From NCBI GenBank assembly GCA_900109485.1, contig FOAY01000002.1:308913-372912 (forward strand): DNA of 64,000 nt, written 5' to 3'. Both the position numbers and the translations under genes were made by a program. Source of the stretch: Kosakonia sacchari. Its GTDB lineage: Bacteria; Pseudomonadota; Gammaproteobacteria; Enterobacterales; Enterobacteriaceae. Positions 8,859-19,239 of the stretch are shown in pieces. Position 1 is the first letter of the stretch. Each line of letters starts with the position of its first letter. The notes beneath the pieces were generated by a model that worked only from the letters and a program-made list of their open reading frames with translations, was not told where the DNA came from and ran no database searches.

Positions 8859-10380
8859 AGCTTACCACTCGGGGTTGTCGCTCAAGAATATGCGTATTGC
8901 GCGCGGCTTCTTCACCCAGCCAGGTGGTGTTGGTGCGCGAACCTTCGGCGCGGAATTTCTCCAGATCTGACAGGCGCACCATATAACCAGTCACGCGCAC
9001 CAAATCATTGCCCGCGACGTTGGCGGTAAACTCGCGCATTCCGGCATTAAACGCGCCGCGGCAGAGTTGCACCACGGCCTGCGGGTTGCGTTTGACGGTT
9101 TCGTCGAGGGTTAAAATATCGCTGATCCCGGCTTTGTACCAGGCGTGGTGCGGCGCAACAGCCAGCAAATGGGTAATCGGATCGGGTTCATCGCCATAAG
9201 GCAGACGCGCGCCTGGCGTGGTACCGATATCGGAACTGATGCCGGATTGCGCATGCAGCAGCGCGCGTTGCTTCCAGCCGTGTTTGACCGGCGTGTTTTC
9301 AACAAATGCCGCCAGTTGCTCGCTGATGCGGTAGCCGAGAGCATTGGCCTGCTCATCTTTGCCGTAGCGCCCTGCGATGTTCGCTTTATCGCACAGAATA
9401 TTGACCGCTTCAGCCAGCCCGTAGATGCCGAACATGGGCGCAAAACGATCGGCGGCGATCAGCCCTTCCTGCACAAGGAAACTATGCTCAAAGAAACCGG
9501 ATTGTTGATACAGGAAGTCGCAGCGCGCATCGATAATGGCCACTTGTTGCTGGCAATAATGTGGCAGCCGCTGGGTAAAGAATTGCTCCAGAGAACGGCT
9601 GCTTTCAGCGATGACTTTCAGGTTCAGCCGTACCAGCGTACTGCCGCCGCCGCCCAGAGGCAGCGAGTTGTAACAACTGACAATGCCATAGCCGCCTTTT
9701 GTGAAAATATTATCATGCAGAGGTCCGTTGGCGATATGCGGCTTGTTGCACGCGCAGATGTTACGGGCAACGTCCAGCAGCAGATCATCCGGCGTGATCT
9801 GCGGATCATAAATAAACGTCAGATTCGGTGCGACCTGCTTTAATTCAGCATCGGCGCGTAAGATAGCGCGGGTGACTGGTGTGTCATAAGGGCCGATATT
9901 GGCGTGGACAAAGGCATCCGGTAAGGTTCTGTCGAGGTAGCGCCAGAAGCGTTTTATTCGAATATCGATTTCTTCTTGTGTTAGAATTCTAACATATGGT
10001 TGCAGTAACGCATCCAGTTGCCCGAGGTAAACCGGCAAGCCGGTAACAGAGGGAACATGGTGATAAAGAATGGTCAGCAAAGAGAGCGCATCATCCAGAT
10101 CCTTTGCCCCTTCCAGCTCCAGCCACGCGGATCCGTTGGCCAGAAATTTGGCGTAATCCGGCAGGACGTAGCGCGGTTTGTAGGGCGCATGCCCTTCAAA
10201 CATATCGCAAATTGCCCCCTCGTCGAGCGCCTCCCGCGCGGCTTGCGGCAGCGCCGGATAGGGGAGGCTATTTTCCGCCTCCAGCGCGAGAAAATGGTGT
10301 TTCTGCTGCGGCGTGAGCGTTGGGCTGGTCACAATCTGCTGGCAGCGTGTCTGTAATCCTGGCGTAACCGGTATCGACAT
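8830..10380 (-). CDS. yjjI: Glycyl-radical protein YjjI (DUF3029)
   Basis: This 516-aa member of the YjjI glycyl-radical enzyme group has an unassigned substrate. The radical-bearing motif RVTGYMV lies at 462-468 (Gly465), near the C-terminus as in pyruvate formate-lyase-type enzymes. The start at ATG 10380 has an AGAGGAAG ribosome site. It is divergent from deoC and upstream of its own activase yjjW. Its coding region also carries deo operator sequences on the other strand. The proximity to deo suggests, but does not show, a role in nucleoside or deoxysugar metabolism. Confidence 0.93.
   Translation of the reverse strand: MSIPVTPGLQTRCQQIVTSPTLTPQQKHHFLALEAENSLPYPALPQAAREALDEGAICDMFEGHAPYKPRYVLPDYAKFLANGSAWLELEGAKDLDDALSLLTILYHHVPSVTGLPVYLGQLDALLQPYVRILTQEEIDIRIKRFWRYLDRTLPDAFVHANIGPYDTPVTRAILRADAELKQVAPNLTFIYDPQITPDDLLLDVARNICACNKPHIANGPLHDNIFTKGGYGIVSCYNSLPLGGGGSTLVRLNLKVIAESSRSLEQFFTQRLPHYCQQQVAIIDARCDFLYQQSGFFEHSFLVQEGLIAADRFAPMFGIYGLAEAVNILCDKANIAGRYGKDEQANALGYRISEQLAAFVENTPVKHGWKQRALLHAQSGISSDIGTTPGARLPYGDEPDPITHLLAVAPHHAWYKAGISDILTLDETVKRNPQAVVQLCRGAFNAGMREFTANVAGNDLVRVTGYMVRLSDLEKFRAEGSRTNTTWLGEEAARNTHILERQPRVVSYEQQMRFRQ
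9700..9715. promoter_or_regulatory. Candidate distal DeoR operator (OE-like)
   Basis: TGTGAAAATATTATCA matches the deoO2 sequence of this window at 13 of 16 positions. It lies 279 bp upstream of deoO1, close to the distance I recall for the E. coli OE operator. It is inside yjjI coding sequence. Only motif and spacing support it. Confidence 0.5.
9979..9994. promoter_or_regulatory. DeoR operator deoO1 (with deoP1) inside yjjI
   Basis: TGTTAGAATTCTAACA is a perfect 16-bp palindrome matching the DeoR operator consensus. It contains the -10-like TAGAAT (9982-9987) reading rightwards. It lies 602 bp upstream of deoO2, close to the roughly 600-bp O1-O2 spacing in E. coli, where DeoR loops the DNA. 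Confidence 0.85.
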
Positions 10381-10494
10381 GATCTTCCTCTTTATCCCGT
10401 GCGTTCAGGGCAAGGAGTGTAAGACACCGGCGAATAACCCCTTTTGATCCATACGCACTTTAGCGGTAATCACGACCGCTTTTGCGTTTTAAAG

Positions 10495-10510
10495 TTTGAT
10501 GAATGTCTCA
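10495..10510 (+). promoter_or_regulatory. Distal CRP site of deoP2
   Basis: TTTGA-n6-TCTCA matches the CRP half-site consensus (TGTGA-n6-TCACA) at 8 of 10 positions. It is centred 53 bp upstream of the proximal CRP site, the tandem arrangement known at E. coli deoP2. In that promoter CytR binds between the two CRP dimers. Confidence 0.6.
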
Positions 10511-10547
10511 TTATGGTTTTGCAAACGTGAATTAAGTTTTCATTAAC

Positions 10548-10563
10548 TGTGATGGGTGTCGAA
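10548..10563 (+). promoter_or_regulatory. Proximal CRP site of deoP2
   Basis: TGTGA-n6-TCGAA lies just upstream of the deoO2/-10 region at a position equivalent to the -41 CRP site of E. coli deoP2. The flanking sequence TCGAAGTGT is also like the E. coli promoter. Confidence 0.7.
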
Positions 10564-10580
10564 GTGTAATCGAGGGTTGA

Positions 10581-10596
10581 TGTTAGAATATTAACA
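10581..10596. promoter_or_regulatory. DeoR operator deoO2 with deoP2 -10
   Basis: TGTTAGAATATTAACA is a near-perfect palindrome matching the DeoR operator, and it contains the TAGAAT -10 (10584-10589). It lies 41 bp before the deoC start codon. DeoR bound here represses deoCABD until deoxyribose 5-phosphate accumulates (known for E. coli). Confidence 0.88.
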
Positions 10597-10636
10597 AGCC
10601 CGAACAGAAAATCGGCATTACGCCGTCGGAGAGAAT

Positions 10637-11416
10637 ATGAGTGATTTAACGGCAAGCAGCCTGCGCGCGTTGCAATTAATGGATCTGACCACCCTGAACG
10701 ACGATGACACCAACGAGAAAGTCATTGCGCTGTGTCATCAGGCCAAAACCCCGGTGGGGAACACCGCCGCCGTTTGCATCTATCCGCGTTTCATCCCGAT
10801 TGCGCGTAAGACGCTGAACGCGCAGGGAACACCGGATGTGCGTATTGCGACGGTAACCAACTTCCCCCACGGTAACGATGATATCGACATTGCGCTGGCA
10901 GAAACCCGCGCGGCGATTGCCTACGGTGCTGATGAAGTTGACGTGGTATTCCCGTACCGCGCGTTGATCGCCGGTAACGAGCAGGTCGGATTTGATCTGG
11001 TCAAAGCCTGTAAAGAGGCGTGTGCCGCAGCCAACGTGCTGTTGAAAGTGATTATCGAAACCGGCGAACTGAAAGAAGAAGCGCTGATCCGTAAGGCGTC
11101 AGAAATCGCGATTAAAGCGGGCGCCGACTTTATCAAGACCTCAACCGGCAAAGTACCGGTGAATGCCACGCCGGAAAGCGCGCGCATCATGCTGGAAGTG
11201 ATCCGCGACATGGGCGTTGAGAAAACCGTGGGCTTTAAACCGGCGGGCGGCGTACGCAGCGCAGAAGACGCGCAGCACTATCTGGCGATTGCCGATGAAC
11301 TGTTTGGTGCAGACTGGGCCGATGCCCGCCACTATCGTTTTGGCGCATCCAGCTTGCTGGCAAGCCTGTTGAAAGCGCTGGGGCACGGCGACGGTAAGAG
11401 CGCAAGCAGCTACTGA
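10637..11416 (+). CDS. deoC: Deoxyribose-phosphate aldolase DeoC
   Basis: This 259-aa class I aldolase cleaves 2-deoxyribose 5-phosphate to acetaldehyde and glyceraldehyde 3-phosphate, the last step of deoxynucleoside breakdown. The Schiff-base lysine is Lys167 in FIKTSTGK, and Asp102 and Lys201-type residues sit in the (beta/alpha)8 barrel. The ATG at 10637 has a GGAGAG ribosome site. It is the first gene of deoCABD, behind the DeoR/CRP region. A 139-bp gap with repetitive hairpins separates it from deoA. Confidence 0.98.
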   Translation: MSDLTASSLRALQLMDLTTLNDDDTNEKVIALCHQAKTPVGNTAAVCIYPRFIPIARKTLNAQGTPDVRIATVTNFPHGNDDIDIALAETRAAIAYGADEVDVVFPYRALIAGNEQVGFDLVKACKEACAAANVLLKVIIETGELKEEALIRKASEIAIKAGADFIKTSTGKVPVNATPESARIMLEVIRDMGVEKTVGFKPAGGVRSAEDAQHYLAIADELFGADWADARHYRFGASSLLASLLKALGHGDGKSASSY

Positions 11417-11425
11417 TGGCTCCAT

Positions 11426-11530
11426 TTACCCGGCCTGCACCTCTACCCCGCAGGCCGGGTAAGGTATCACCGCCATCCGGCGGTATATGCTGATAACACC
11501 ATGTTTTGCCGGGTCACTTTGCTTGCCCGG
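11426..11530 (+). repeat. REP-like inverted repeats between deoC and deoA
   Basis: A perfect 13-bp stem (TTACCCGGCCTGC at 11426-11438 with its complement at 11450-11462) is followed by a second REP-like palindrome at 11508-11530 (GCCGGG ... CCCGG). No T-run follows, so this is more likely an mRNA-stabilising or topological REP element than a terminator inside the operon. Confidence 0.7.
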
Positions 11531-11555
11531 TCGTATCATTCCTCAGGGGGTTACC

Positions 11556-12878
11556 TTGTTTCTCGCTCAAGAAATTATTCGTAAAAAACGCGATGGTCTC
11601 GCACTGAGTGATGAAGAGATCCGTTTCTTTATCAACGGAATTCGCGATAACACCGTTTCTGAAGGTCAGATCGCCGCGCTTGCCATGACCATCTTTTTCC
11701 ACGACATGACGATGCCAGAACGCGTGTCGTTGACCATGGCAATGCGCGATTCTGGTTCGGTTCTGGACTGGAAACACCTTAATCTCAACGGCCCAATTGT
11801 TGATAAACACTCTACTGGCGGCGTCGGAGACGTGACCTCATTGATGCTTGGCCCGATGGTTGCCGCCTGTGGTGGCTATATTCCGATGATTTCCGGGCGC
11901 GGGCTGGGGCATACCGGCGGCACGCTCGATAAACTGGAAGCCATTCCCGGCTTCGACATTTTCCCGGACGATAGCCGCTTCCGCGACATTATTAAGGATG
12001 TTGGCGTGGCGATTATCGGCCAGACCAACTCGCTGGCACCGGCCGATAAACGTTTTTATGCCACCCGCGATATTACCGCGACGGTGGACTCTATTCCGCT
12101 GATCACCGCGTCCATCCTGGCGAAAAAACTGGCTGAAGGCCTTGATGCGCTGGTGATGGACGTGAAAGTCGGCAGCGGCGCGTTTATGCCGACGTATGCG
12201 CTCTCCGAACAACTGGCGGAGGCGATTGTGGGCGTGGCAAATGGCGCAGGCGTGCGCACGACCGCACTGCTGACCGATATGAATCAGGTGCTGGCTTCCA
12301 GCGCGGGCAATGCGGTGGAAGTGCGTGAAGCGGTGCAATTCCTCACTGGCGAATACCGTAACCCGCGCCTGTTTGATGTCACGATGGCGCTGTGCGTGGA
12401 GATGCTGATTTCCGGCAAACTGGCGAAAGATGATGCGGAAGCCCGGGCGAAACTGCAAGCGGTGCTGGATAACGGAAAAGCGGCAGAGATCTTTGGCCGC
12501 ATGGTTGCGGCGCAGAAAGGGCCGACGGATTTCGTCGAGAACTACGCTAACTACCTGCCCACCGCCACGCTGAGCAAAGCCGTTTACGCCGACGACGAAG
12601 GCTTTATTACCGCAATGGATACCCGCGCGCTGGGCATGGCGGTGGTGTCGATGGGCGGCGGCCGTCGCCAGGCGACAGACAGTATCGATTACAGCGTTGG
12701 CTTTACCGATATGGTGCGTCTGGGCGAGCGCGTGGATGGGCAGCGCCCGTTGGCAGTCATCCACGCGAAGGATGAAGCCAGCTGGCAGGACGCGGCGCAG
12801 GCGGTGAAGGCCGCCCTCGTTGTGGACGACATCGCCGCAAAAGAGACACCAACGGTCTATCGCCGCATTACTGAATAA
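11556..12878 (+). CDS. deoA: Thymidine phosphorylase DeoA
   Basis: This 440-aa enzyme converts thymidine and phosphate to thymine and 2-deoxyribose 1-phosphate. The pyrimidine nucleoside phosphorylase signature KHSTGGVGD is at 84-92. The start is the rare codon TTG at 11556, preceded by an AGGGGG ribosome site; this gives exactly the E. coli N-terminus ([10 protein letters not shown]) and length. An upstream ATG at 11487 would add residues encoded by the REP region. It is the second gene of deoCABD. Confidence 0.96.
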   Translation: MFLAQEIIRKKRDGLALSDEEIRFFINGIRDNTVSEGQIAALAMTIFFHDMTMPERVSLTMAMRDSGSVLDWKHLNLNGPIVDKHSTGGVGDVTSLMLGPMVAACGGYIPMISGRGLGHTGGTLDKLEAIPGFDIFPDDSRFRDIIKDVGVAIIGQTNSLAPADKRFYATRDITATVDSIPLITASILAKKLAEGLDALVMDVKVGSGAFMPTYALSEQLAEAIVGVANGAGVRTTALLTDMNQVLASSAGNAVEVREAVQFLTGEYRNPRLFDVTMALCVEMLISGKLAKDDAEARAKLQAVLDNGKAAEIFGRMVAAQKGPTDFVENYANYLPTATLSKAVYADDEGFITAMDTRALGMAVVSMGGGRRQATDSIDYSVGFTDMVRLGERVDGQRPLAVIHAKDEASWQDAAQAVKAALVVDDIAAKETPTVYRRITE

Positions 12879-14153
<1,275 letters not shown>

Positions 14154-14160
14154 TGATTTT

Positions 14161-14179
14161 GGGCGGGAGCTTCCCGCCC
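14161..14179 (+). terminator. Hairpin between deoB and deoD
   Basis: A perfect 8-bp stem (GGGCGGGA with TCCCGCCC) with a 3-nt loop is followed by TTTCT. Because deoD follows within 31 bp in the same direction, this may attenuate rather than end transcription. Confidence 0.55.
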
Positions 14180-14210
14180 TTTCTGTTCTAACGACATAAA
14201 GGAATTAACG

Positions 14211-14930
14211 ATGGCTACCCCACATATTAATGCAGAAATGGGCGATTTCGCGGATGTTGTGCTGATGCCGGGCGATCCGCTGCGTGCGAAGCACATTGCC
14301 GAAACATTCCTCGAAAATTACCGCGAAGTGAACAACGTGCGCGGCATGCTGGGTTATACCGGTACTTACAAAGGCCGCAAAATCTCGGTAATGGGCCACG
14401 GTATGGGCATTCCGTCCTGCTCCATCTATACCAAAGAGCTGATCACCGATTTCGGCGTGAAGAAAATCATTCGTGTCGGTTCCTGCGGTGCGGTGCGTAT
14501 GGATGTGAAACTGCGTGATATCGTGATTGGTATGGGTGCCTGCACCGATTCCAAAGTAAACCGCATGCGTTTTAAAGATCACGACTTTGCGGCAATTGCT
14601 GATTTCGACATGGTGCGTAACGCCGTTGATGCGGCGAAAACGCTGGGCGTTGACGCGCGCGTGGGGAACCTGTTCTCTGCCGATCTGTTCTACTCTCCGG
14701 ACGGCGAAATGTTCGATGTGATGGAGAAATACGGTATTCTCGGCGTGGAAATGGAAGCGGCGGGTATTTATGGCGTGGCGGCAGAATTCGGTGCGAAAGC
14801 GCTGACTATCTGCACCGTTTCCGACCATATCCGCACCCACGAGCAGACCACCTCTGCTGAGCGTCAGACGACGTTTAATGACATGATCAAAATTGCGCTG
14901 GAATCTGTCCTGCTGGGCGATAAAGCGTAA
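14211..14930 (+). CDS. deoD: Purine nucleoside phosphorylase DeoD
   Basis: This 239-aa hexameric purine nucleoside phosphorylase releases purine base and (deoxy)ribose 1-phosphate. The phosphate-binding GDPLRAK motif is at about 21-27, and the base-binding Asp is in the SDH segment near residue 205. Length and start match the E. coli enzyme. It ends the deo operon; REP elements lie between it and convergent lplA. Confidence 0.98.
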   Translation: MATPHINAEMGDFADVVLMPGDPLRAKHIAETFLENYREVNNVRGMLGYTGTYKGRKISVMGHGMGIPSCSIYTKELITDFGVKKIIRVGSCGAVRMDVKLRDIVIGMGACTDSKVNRMRFKDHDFAAIADFDMVRNAVDAAKTLGVDARVGNLFSADLFYSPDGEMFDVMEKYGILGVEMEAAGIYGVAAEFGAKALTICTVSDHIRTHEQTTSAERQTTFNDMIKIALESVLLGDKA

Positions 14931-14941
14931 CTTTTTGTTGT

Positions 14942-15008
14942 GCCGGGTCGAGGCGATGCCTTACCCGGCCTGCATTCCTCTGGCCTGATAAACGCAGCGC
15001 CATCAGGC
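14942..15008. repeat. Pair of REP-type palindromes between deoD and lplA
   Basis: Two REP-like inverted repeats lie side by side: GCCGGG...CCCGGC (14942-14969) and GCCTGATA...ATCAGGC (14983-15008). They fill the gap between the convergent genes and probably mark the operon ends. The E. coli K-12 gene yjjJ, which I recall at this place, is absent. Confidence 0.8.
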
Positions 15009-15016
15009 ATGTGAAG

Positions 15017-16033
15017 TTAACGTACCGCTTTGACAATCCACGCTGACAACTCGCGCAGTTCCTGTTCCTGATCCGGAAAATCCACCAATAACGCATCGCA
15101 CTCCTGCGCCAGCATATCCGCCCGGTACAGACAGCCCTGCAAACGCGCCGCCAGCGCTTCGAGCGGCGCAGGGTTCAGGCTGTCGGTAAACACCTGCGTG
15201 CGGGTGATATGGCCTTTCTCAACGTCGAAGTGCAGCTCCACGCCGCCCCAGGTAAAGCGCTCATCCAGTAAATGGCTGAAAGCGGGCGCCTGACCAAAGT
15301 TCCACTCCCAACTGCTCTGGCGGGCAAAGGTTTCGGCAAAATTGGGCAGATCCGGCGTTTTTTCCGGCGAGATAATTTCGGCTGTAACGCGTTCGCCGTA
15401 GTGGCTGAAGAAGGCCTCCGTTATCGCCTGGCAAATCTGCTCGTGGGTGATGCCCGGCAGTAATTCCACCAGGTTGGCGACGCGTCCGCGCACGGAGGTA
15501 ATGCCTTTCGCTTGCAGTTTTTTCTTGTCCGGATTGAGGTAGTTAGCCAGACGGCTGAGATCGGCATTTAGCAGCAGCGTGCCGTGGTGGAAGCCGCGAT
15601 CGCGGGTTTCACGGTAGGCAGAGCCAGACACTTTGCGGTCGCCGTCTACAGTCTTCACCACCAGATCGTTACGCCCGGAGGCTTCTGCCGTTACGCCAAG
15701 CGCATTCAGCGCCGCGAGCACAATACCCGTAGAGATGGTTTTGTCGTATTCGGGTTTGCCAGCCATAAAGGTAAAGCAGGTGTTGCCGAGATCGTGGAAA
15801 ACCGCGCCGCCGCCGCTGCTACGCCGGGCCAGACGCACGTTGTCTTCTTCCATGCGCCGCGTATTGCACTCTTTCCACGGGTTCTGCGCCCGACCGATAA
15901 CCACCGTATCGGCGTTGCGCCATAAAAACAGCACGCGCTGGGTTGCCGGCATCTGGCGGAAAATACACTCCTCCACCGCCAGGTTGAACCACGGATCGTA
16001 AGATTCAGAGATAAGCAGACGAAGCGTTGACAT
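15017..16033 (-). CDS. lplA: Lipoate-protein ligase A
   Basis: This 338-aa enzyme uses ATP to form lipoyl-AMP and attaches lipoate to the lipoyl domains of 2-oxoacid dehydrogenases and GcvH. The lipoate/biotin-ligase motif [12 protein letters not shown] is at 70-81 and the catalytic lysine is Lys134 in KVSGSAY. The C-terminal accessory domain is present. It follows ytjB on the same strand after 51 bp, so the two may form an operon. Confidence 0.97.
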   Translation of the reverse strand: MSTLRLLISESYDPWFNLAVEECIFRQMPATQRVLFLWRNADTVVIGRAQNPWKECNTRRMEEDNVRLARRSSGGGAVFHDLGNTCFTFMAGKPEYDKTISTGIVLAALNALGVTAEASGRNDLVVKTVDGDRKVSGSAYRETRDRGFHHGTLLLNADLSRLANYLNPDKKKLQAKGITSVRGRVANLVELLPGITHEQICQAITEAFFSHYGERVTAEIISPEKTPDLPNFAETFARQSSWEWNFGQAPAFSHLLDERFTWGGVELHFDVEKGHITRTQVFTDSLNPAPLEALAARLQGCLYRADMLAQECDALLVDFPDQEQELRELSAWIVKAVR

Positions 16034-16084
16034 AGCCGATTTCCTTTCTTTGACTTTTCAATAGATTACCGTTAGCGGTAGCCG

Positions 16085-16729
16085 CTACTCTTTCTTTTCG
16101 TGCTCTTCTTCTTCCGGCACGGATTTGTTAGCCGTCAGCAGGAACGGCGACTGTTGCCAGCGCGTGCGTTTGCCCTGCAAAAGGGTGCGCGTCAGCACGA
16201 CGCCAATGGCCAGCGACAGCAACAGCATCAGGCGCAGAATATTGGTGGTGTTATCAACCTGCTTCGCTTCCGTCGCCAGCGTGTGGGTATCCAGCGTCAG
16301 GCGCAGATAACCCAGCGGGCCGCTTTTTCCCTGAATGGGTTCGACAATTTGTTGATTGAAATAGCCACCGGCTTTCTTGCCATCGAGCGCCAGCCGGTCG
16401 CGAACGTCAATGCTTTCGCCCGAGCGTGCAATGAGATCGCCCTGTGCGTCATACACGCCAGCATCGAGGATCCGGCTCCCTTCCGTAAGCTGGCGTAACA
16501 CGACATCAATACGTTTTTCATCCGGCGTTTCGGTACGCATCAGCGGCGTAAGGTTGAGCGTCACCTGGCGCGCCAGAGTTCTGGCCAACTCTTCAAACTG
16601 TGGATTGCGCTGGCGTTGATGGTTCTGGCTGAACCAGGATGCGCCCTGCATCAGCGCGACCAGCAATGCCAGACAGATGAGGACTGTTACGGCGCGATGC
16701 AGCCGAAATTTAAGTTTTGCGCGAGCCAT
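16085..16729 (-). CDS. ytjB: Membrane protein YtjB (Smp family)
   Basis: This 214-aa inner-membrane protein has a hydrophobic segment at about 13-31, a periplasmic domain of about 130 residues, a second hydrophobic segment near 163-184, and an acidic cytoplasmic tail (EEEEHEKKE). This is the Smp/YtjB family; no enzymatic role is established. It is divergent from serB with 118 bp between the two starts, and upstream of lplA. Confidence 0.93.
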   Translation of the reverse strand: MARAKLKFRLHRAVTVLICLALLVALMQGASWFSQNHQRQRNPQFEELARTLARQVTLNLTPLMRTETPDEKRIDVVLRQLTEGSRILDAGVYDAQGDLIARSGESIDVRDRLALDGKKAGGYFNQQIVEPIQGKSGPLGYLRLTLDTHTLATEAKQVDNTTNILRLMLLLSLAIGVVLTRTLLQGKRTRWQQSPFLLTANKSVPEEEEHEKKE

Positions 16730-16847
16730 ATTCCACCTGTTGAAAATTTGAGGCTTAATGTTGCCAGAAGCGCTGGTTACAAGGTAGCCTCATGCGTTAT
16801 TTTCCCCTCCGATGCTTTCTGGCGCGAATGTTTTTACAGGAGCTTTA

Positions 16848-17819
16848 ATGCTTAACAGTTTGACCTGGTGCGATCTGCCCGACGATGTTTCTCAGTGGCC
16901 AGGGTTGCCGCTCTCTTTAAGTGGTGATGAGGTCATGCCTCTGGACTATCACGCCGGTCGAAGCGGCTGGCTCCTGTATGGGCGCAATCTTGATAAAACA
17001 CGCCTGACGGCCTACCAGCGCAAACTGGGCGCGGCAATGGTGATTGTGGCAGCCTGGTGTGTCGATGATTATCAGGTGATTCGCCTGGCGGGGTCATTAA
17101 CGCCACGCGCTTCGCGTCTGGCGCATGACGAAGGCATGGATGTTGCGCCGCTGGGTAAAATCCCGCATTTGCGCTCGCCAGGGCTGCTGGTGATGGATAT
17201 GGATTCCACCGCGATTCAGATCGAGTGCATTGACGAGATTGCGAAGCTTGCCGGTACGGGCGAGATGGTGGCGGAAGTGACCGAACGCGCGATGCGCGGC
17301 GAGCTTGATTTCACCGCCAGCTTGCGCAGCCGCGTGGCAACGCTGAAAGGGGCGGATGCCAATATCCTGATGCAGGTTCGTGAGTCGCTACCGCTGATGC
17401 CGGGTCTGGTGCAACTGGTGTTGAAGCTGGAGACGCTGGGCTGGAAGGTGGCGATTGCCTCCGGCGGCTTTACCTTCTTTGCAGATTACCTGCGCGACAA
17501 GCTGCACCTTACGGCGGCAGTGGCGAATGAACTGGAGATCATGGACGGCAAATTCACCGGTCAGGTGCTGGGTGATATCGTCGATGCCCAGTACAAAGCC
17601 AACACATTGAAAGCGCTGGCTGAGAAGTACGAGATTCCGGCCGCGCAAACCGTCGCCATTGGCGATGGTGCGAATGACCTGCCAATGATCAAAGCCGCCG
17701 GGTTGGGGATCGCCTTCCACGCGAAACCCAAAGTGAATGAGAAAGCGGAAGTCTCCATTCGTCACGCCGACTTGATGGGCGTATTTTGTATTCTTTCCGG
17801 CAGTATCAATAAGAAGTAG
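16848..17819 (+). CDS. serB: Phosphoserine phosphatase SerB
   Basis: This 323-aa HAD phosphatase carries out the last step of serine synthesis (phosphoserine to serine). An N-terminal regulatory region (about 1-105) precedes the catalytic domain with motif I DMDST at 117-121 and the late GDGANDLPM motif. ATG 16848 has an AGGAG site 8 bp upstream and gives the E. coli-like N-terminus. An upstream ATG at 16812 lacks support. radA follows after 8 bp. Confidence 0.97.
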   Translation: MLNSLTWCDLPDDVSQWPGLPLSLSGDEVMPLDYHAGRSGWLLYGRNLDKTRLTAYQRKLGAAMVIVAAWCVDDYQVIRLAGSLTPRASRLAHDEGMDVAPLGKIPHLRSPGLLVMDMDSTAIQIECIDEIAKLAGTGEMVAEVTERAMRGELDFTASLRSRVATLKGADANILMQVRESLPLMPGLVQLVLKLETLGWKVAIASGGFTFFADYLRDKLHLTAAVANELEIMDGKFTGQVLGDIVDAQYKANTLKALAEKYEIPAAQTVAIGDGANDLPMIKAAGLGIAFHAKPKVNEKAEVSIRHADLMGVFCILSGSINKK

Positions 17820-17827
17820 AGGTGATT

Positions 17828-19210
17828 GTGGCGAAAGCTCCCAAACGTGCGTTTGTCTGTAATGAATGCGGCGCGGATTATCCGCGCTGGCAGGGGCAGT
17901 GCAGCGCCTGCCATGCATGGAACACCATTACTGAAATCCGTGTGGCCGCTTCGCCCACCGTGGCGCGTAATGAGCGCCTCTCTGGCTATGCCGGGAGCGC
18001 GGGCGTCTCGAAAGTGCAGAAACTTTCGGAAATCAGTCTGGAAGAGCTGCCGCGTTTTTCGACCGGTTTTAAAGAGTTTGACCGCGTGCTCGGCGGCGGC
18101 GTTGTGCCGGGAAGCGCCATTCTGATTGGCGGCAACCCGGGCGCAGGGAAGTCAACGTTGCTGTTGCAGACGCTGTGTAAGCTCGCGGAACAGATGAAAA
18201 CCCTGTATGTCACCGGCGAAGAGTCGTTGCAACAGGTTGCGATGCGCGCCCATCGCCTGGGGCTGCCGACGGCCAACCTGAATATGCTTTCAGAAACCAG
18301 CATCGAGCAAATCTGCATGATTGCTGATGAAGAGCAACCCAGGCTGATGGTGATCGACTCAATCCAGGTGATGCATATGGCGGACATTCAGTCGTCGCCC
18401 GGCAGCGTCGCCCAGGTGCGCGAGACGGCGGCCTATCTGACGCGGTTCGCGAAAACCCGCGGCGTGGCAATTGTTATGGTCGGCCATGTCACGAAAGATG
18501 GTTCGCTGGCGGGGCCAAAAGTGCTGGAGCACTGTATCGACTGCTCGGTGCTGCTCGACGGCGACGGCGATTCCCGTTTTCGCACCTTGCGTAGCCACAA
18601 AAACCGCTTTGGCGCAGTGAATGAGCTCGGCGTGTTTGCGATGACCGAACAGGGGTTGCGTGAAGTCAGCAACCCTTCGGCCATTTTTCTTAGCCGCGGG
18701 GATGAAGTGACCTCCGGTAGCTCGGTGATGGTGGTATGGGAAGGGACGCGCCCGCTCCTGGTTGAGATCCAGGCGCTGGTGGATCATTCGATGATGTCGA
18801 ACCCGCGCCGCGTGGCGGTTGGCCTGGAGCAGAACCGCCTGGCGATTCTGCTGGCGGTGTTGCATCGCCACGGCGGCTTGCAGATGGCGGATCAGGATGT
18901 GTTTGTGAACGTTGTCGGCGGGGTGAAAGTGACCGAAACCAGTGCCGATCTGGCGCTGCTGCTGGCGATGGTTTCCAGCCTTCGCGACAGACCGCTGCCG
19001 CAGGATCTGGTGGTATTTGGCGAAGTGGGGCTGGCCGGTGAGATCCGTCCGGTGCCGAGCGGCCAGGAGCGTATTTCCGAGGCGGCCAAACATGGTTTCC
19101 GCCGCGCAATTGTTCCGGCGGCAAACGTGCCGAAAAAAGTGCCGGAAGGAATGCAGATTTTCGGCGTGAAGAAGCTCTCGGATGCGCTAAACGTCTTTGA
19201 CGACTTATAA
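17828..19210 (+). CDS. radA: DNA repair protein RadA
   Basis: This 460-aa RecA-like helicase extends heteroduplex DNA in recombination intermediates. It has an N-terminal C4 zinc finger (Cys11, 14, 25, 28), Walker A GGNPGAGKST at 101-110, the RadA-specific KNRFG motif at 258-262 and a C-terminal Lon-like domain. The start is taken at GTG 17828, giving MAKAPKRAF as in E. coli; a second GTG two codons earlier (17822) is also possible. It is in the serB-radA-nadR operon. Confidence 0.97.
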   Translation: MAKAPKRAFVCNECGADYPRWQGQCSACHAWNTITEIRVAASPTVARNERLSGYAGSAGVSKVQKLSEISLEELPRFSTGFKEFDRVLGGGVVPGSAILIGGNPGAGKSTLLLQTLCKLAEQMKTLYVTGEESLQQVAMRAHRLGLPTANLNMLSETSIEQICMIADEEQPRLMVIDSIQVMHMADIQSSPGSVAQVRETAAYLTRFAKTRGVAIVMVGHVTKDGSLAGPKVLEHCIDCSVLLDGDGDSRFRTLRSHKNRFGAVNELGVFAMTEQGLREVSNPSAIFLSRGDEVTSGSSVMVVWEGTRPLLVEIQALVDHSMMSNPRRVAVGLEQNRLAILLAVLHRHGGLQMADQDVFVNVVGGVKVTETSADLALLLAMVSSLRDRPLPQDLVVFGEVGLAGEIRPVPSGQERISEAAKHGFRRAIVPAANVPKKVPEGMQIFGVKKLSDALNVFDDL

Positions 19211-19239
19211 TTGGCTAAAGATTTTTGCAGGAGGCAACA

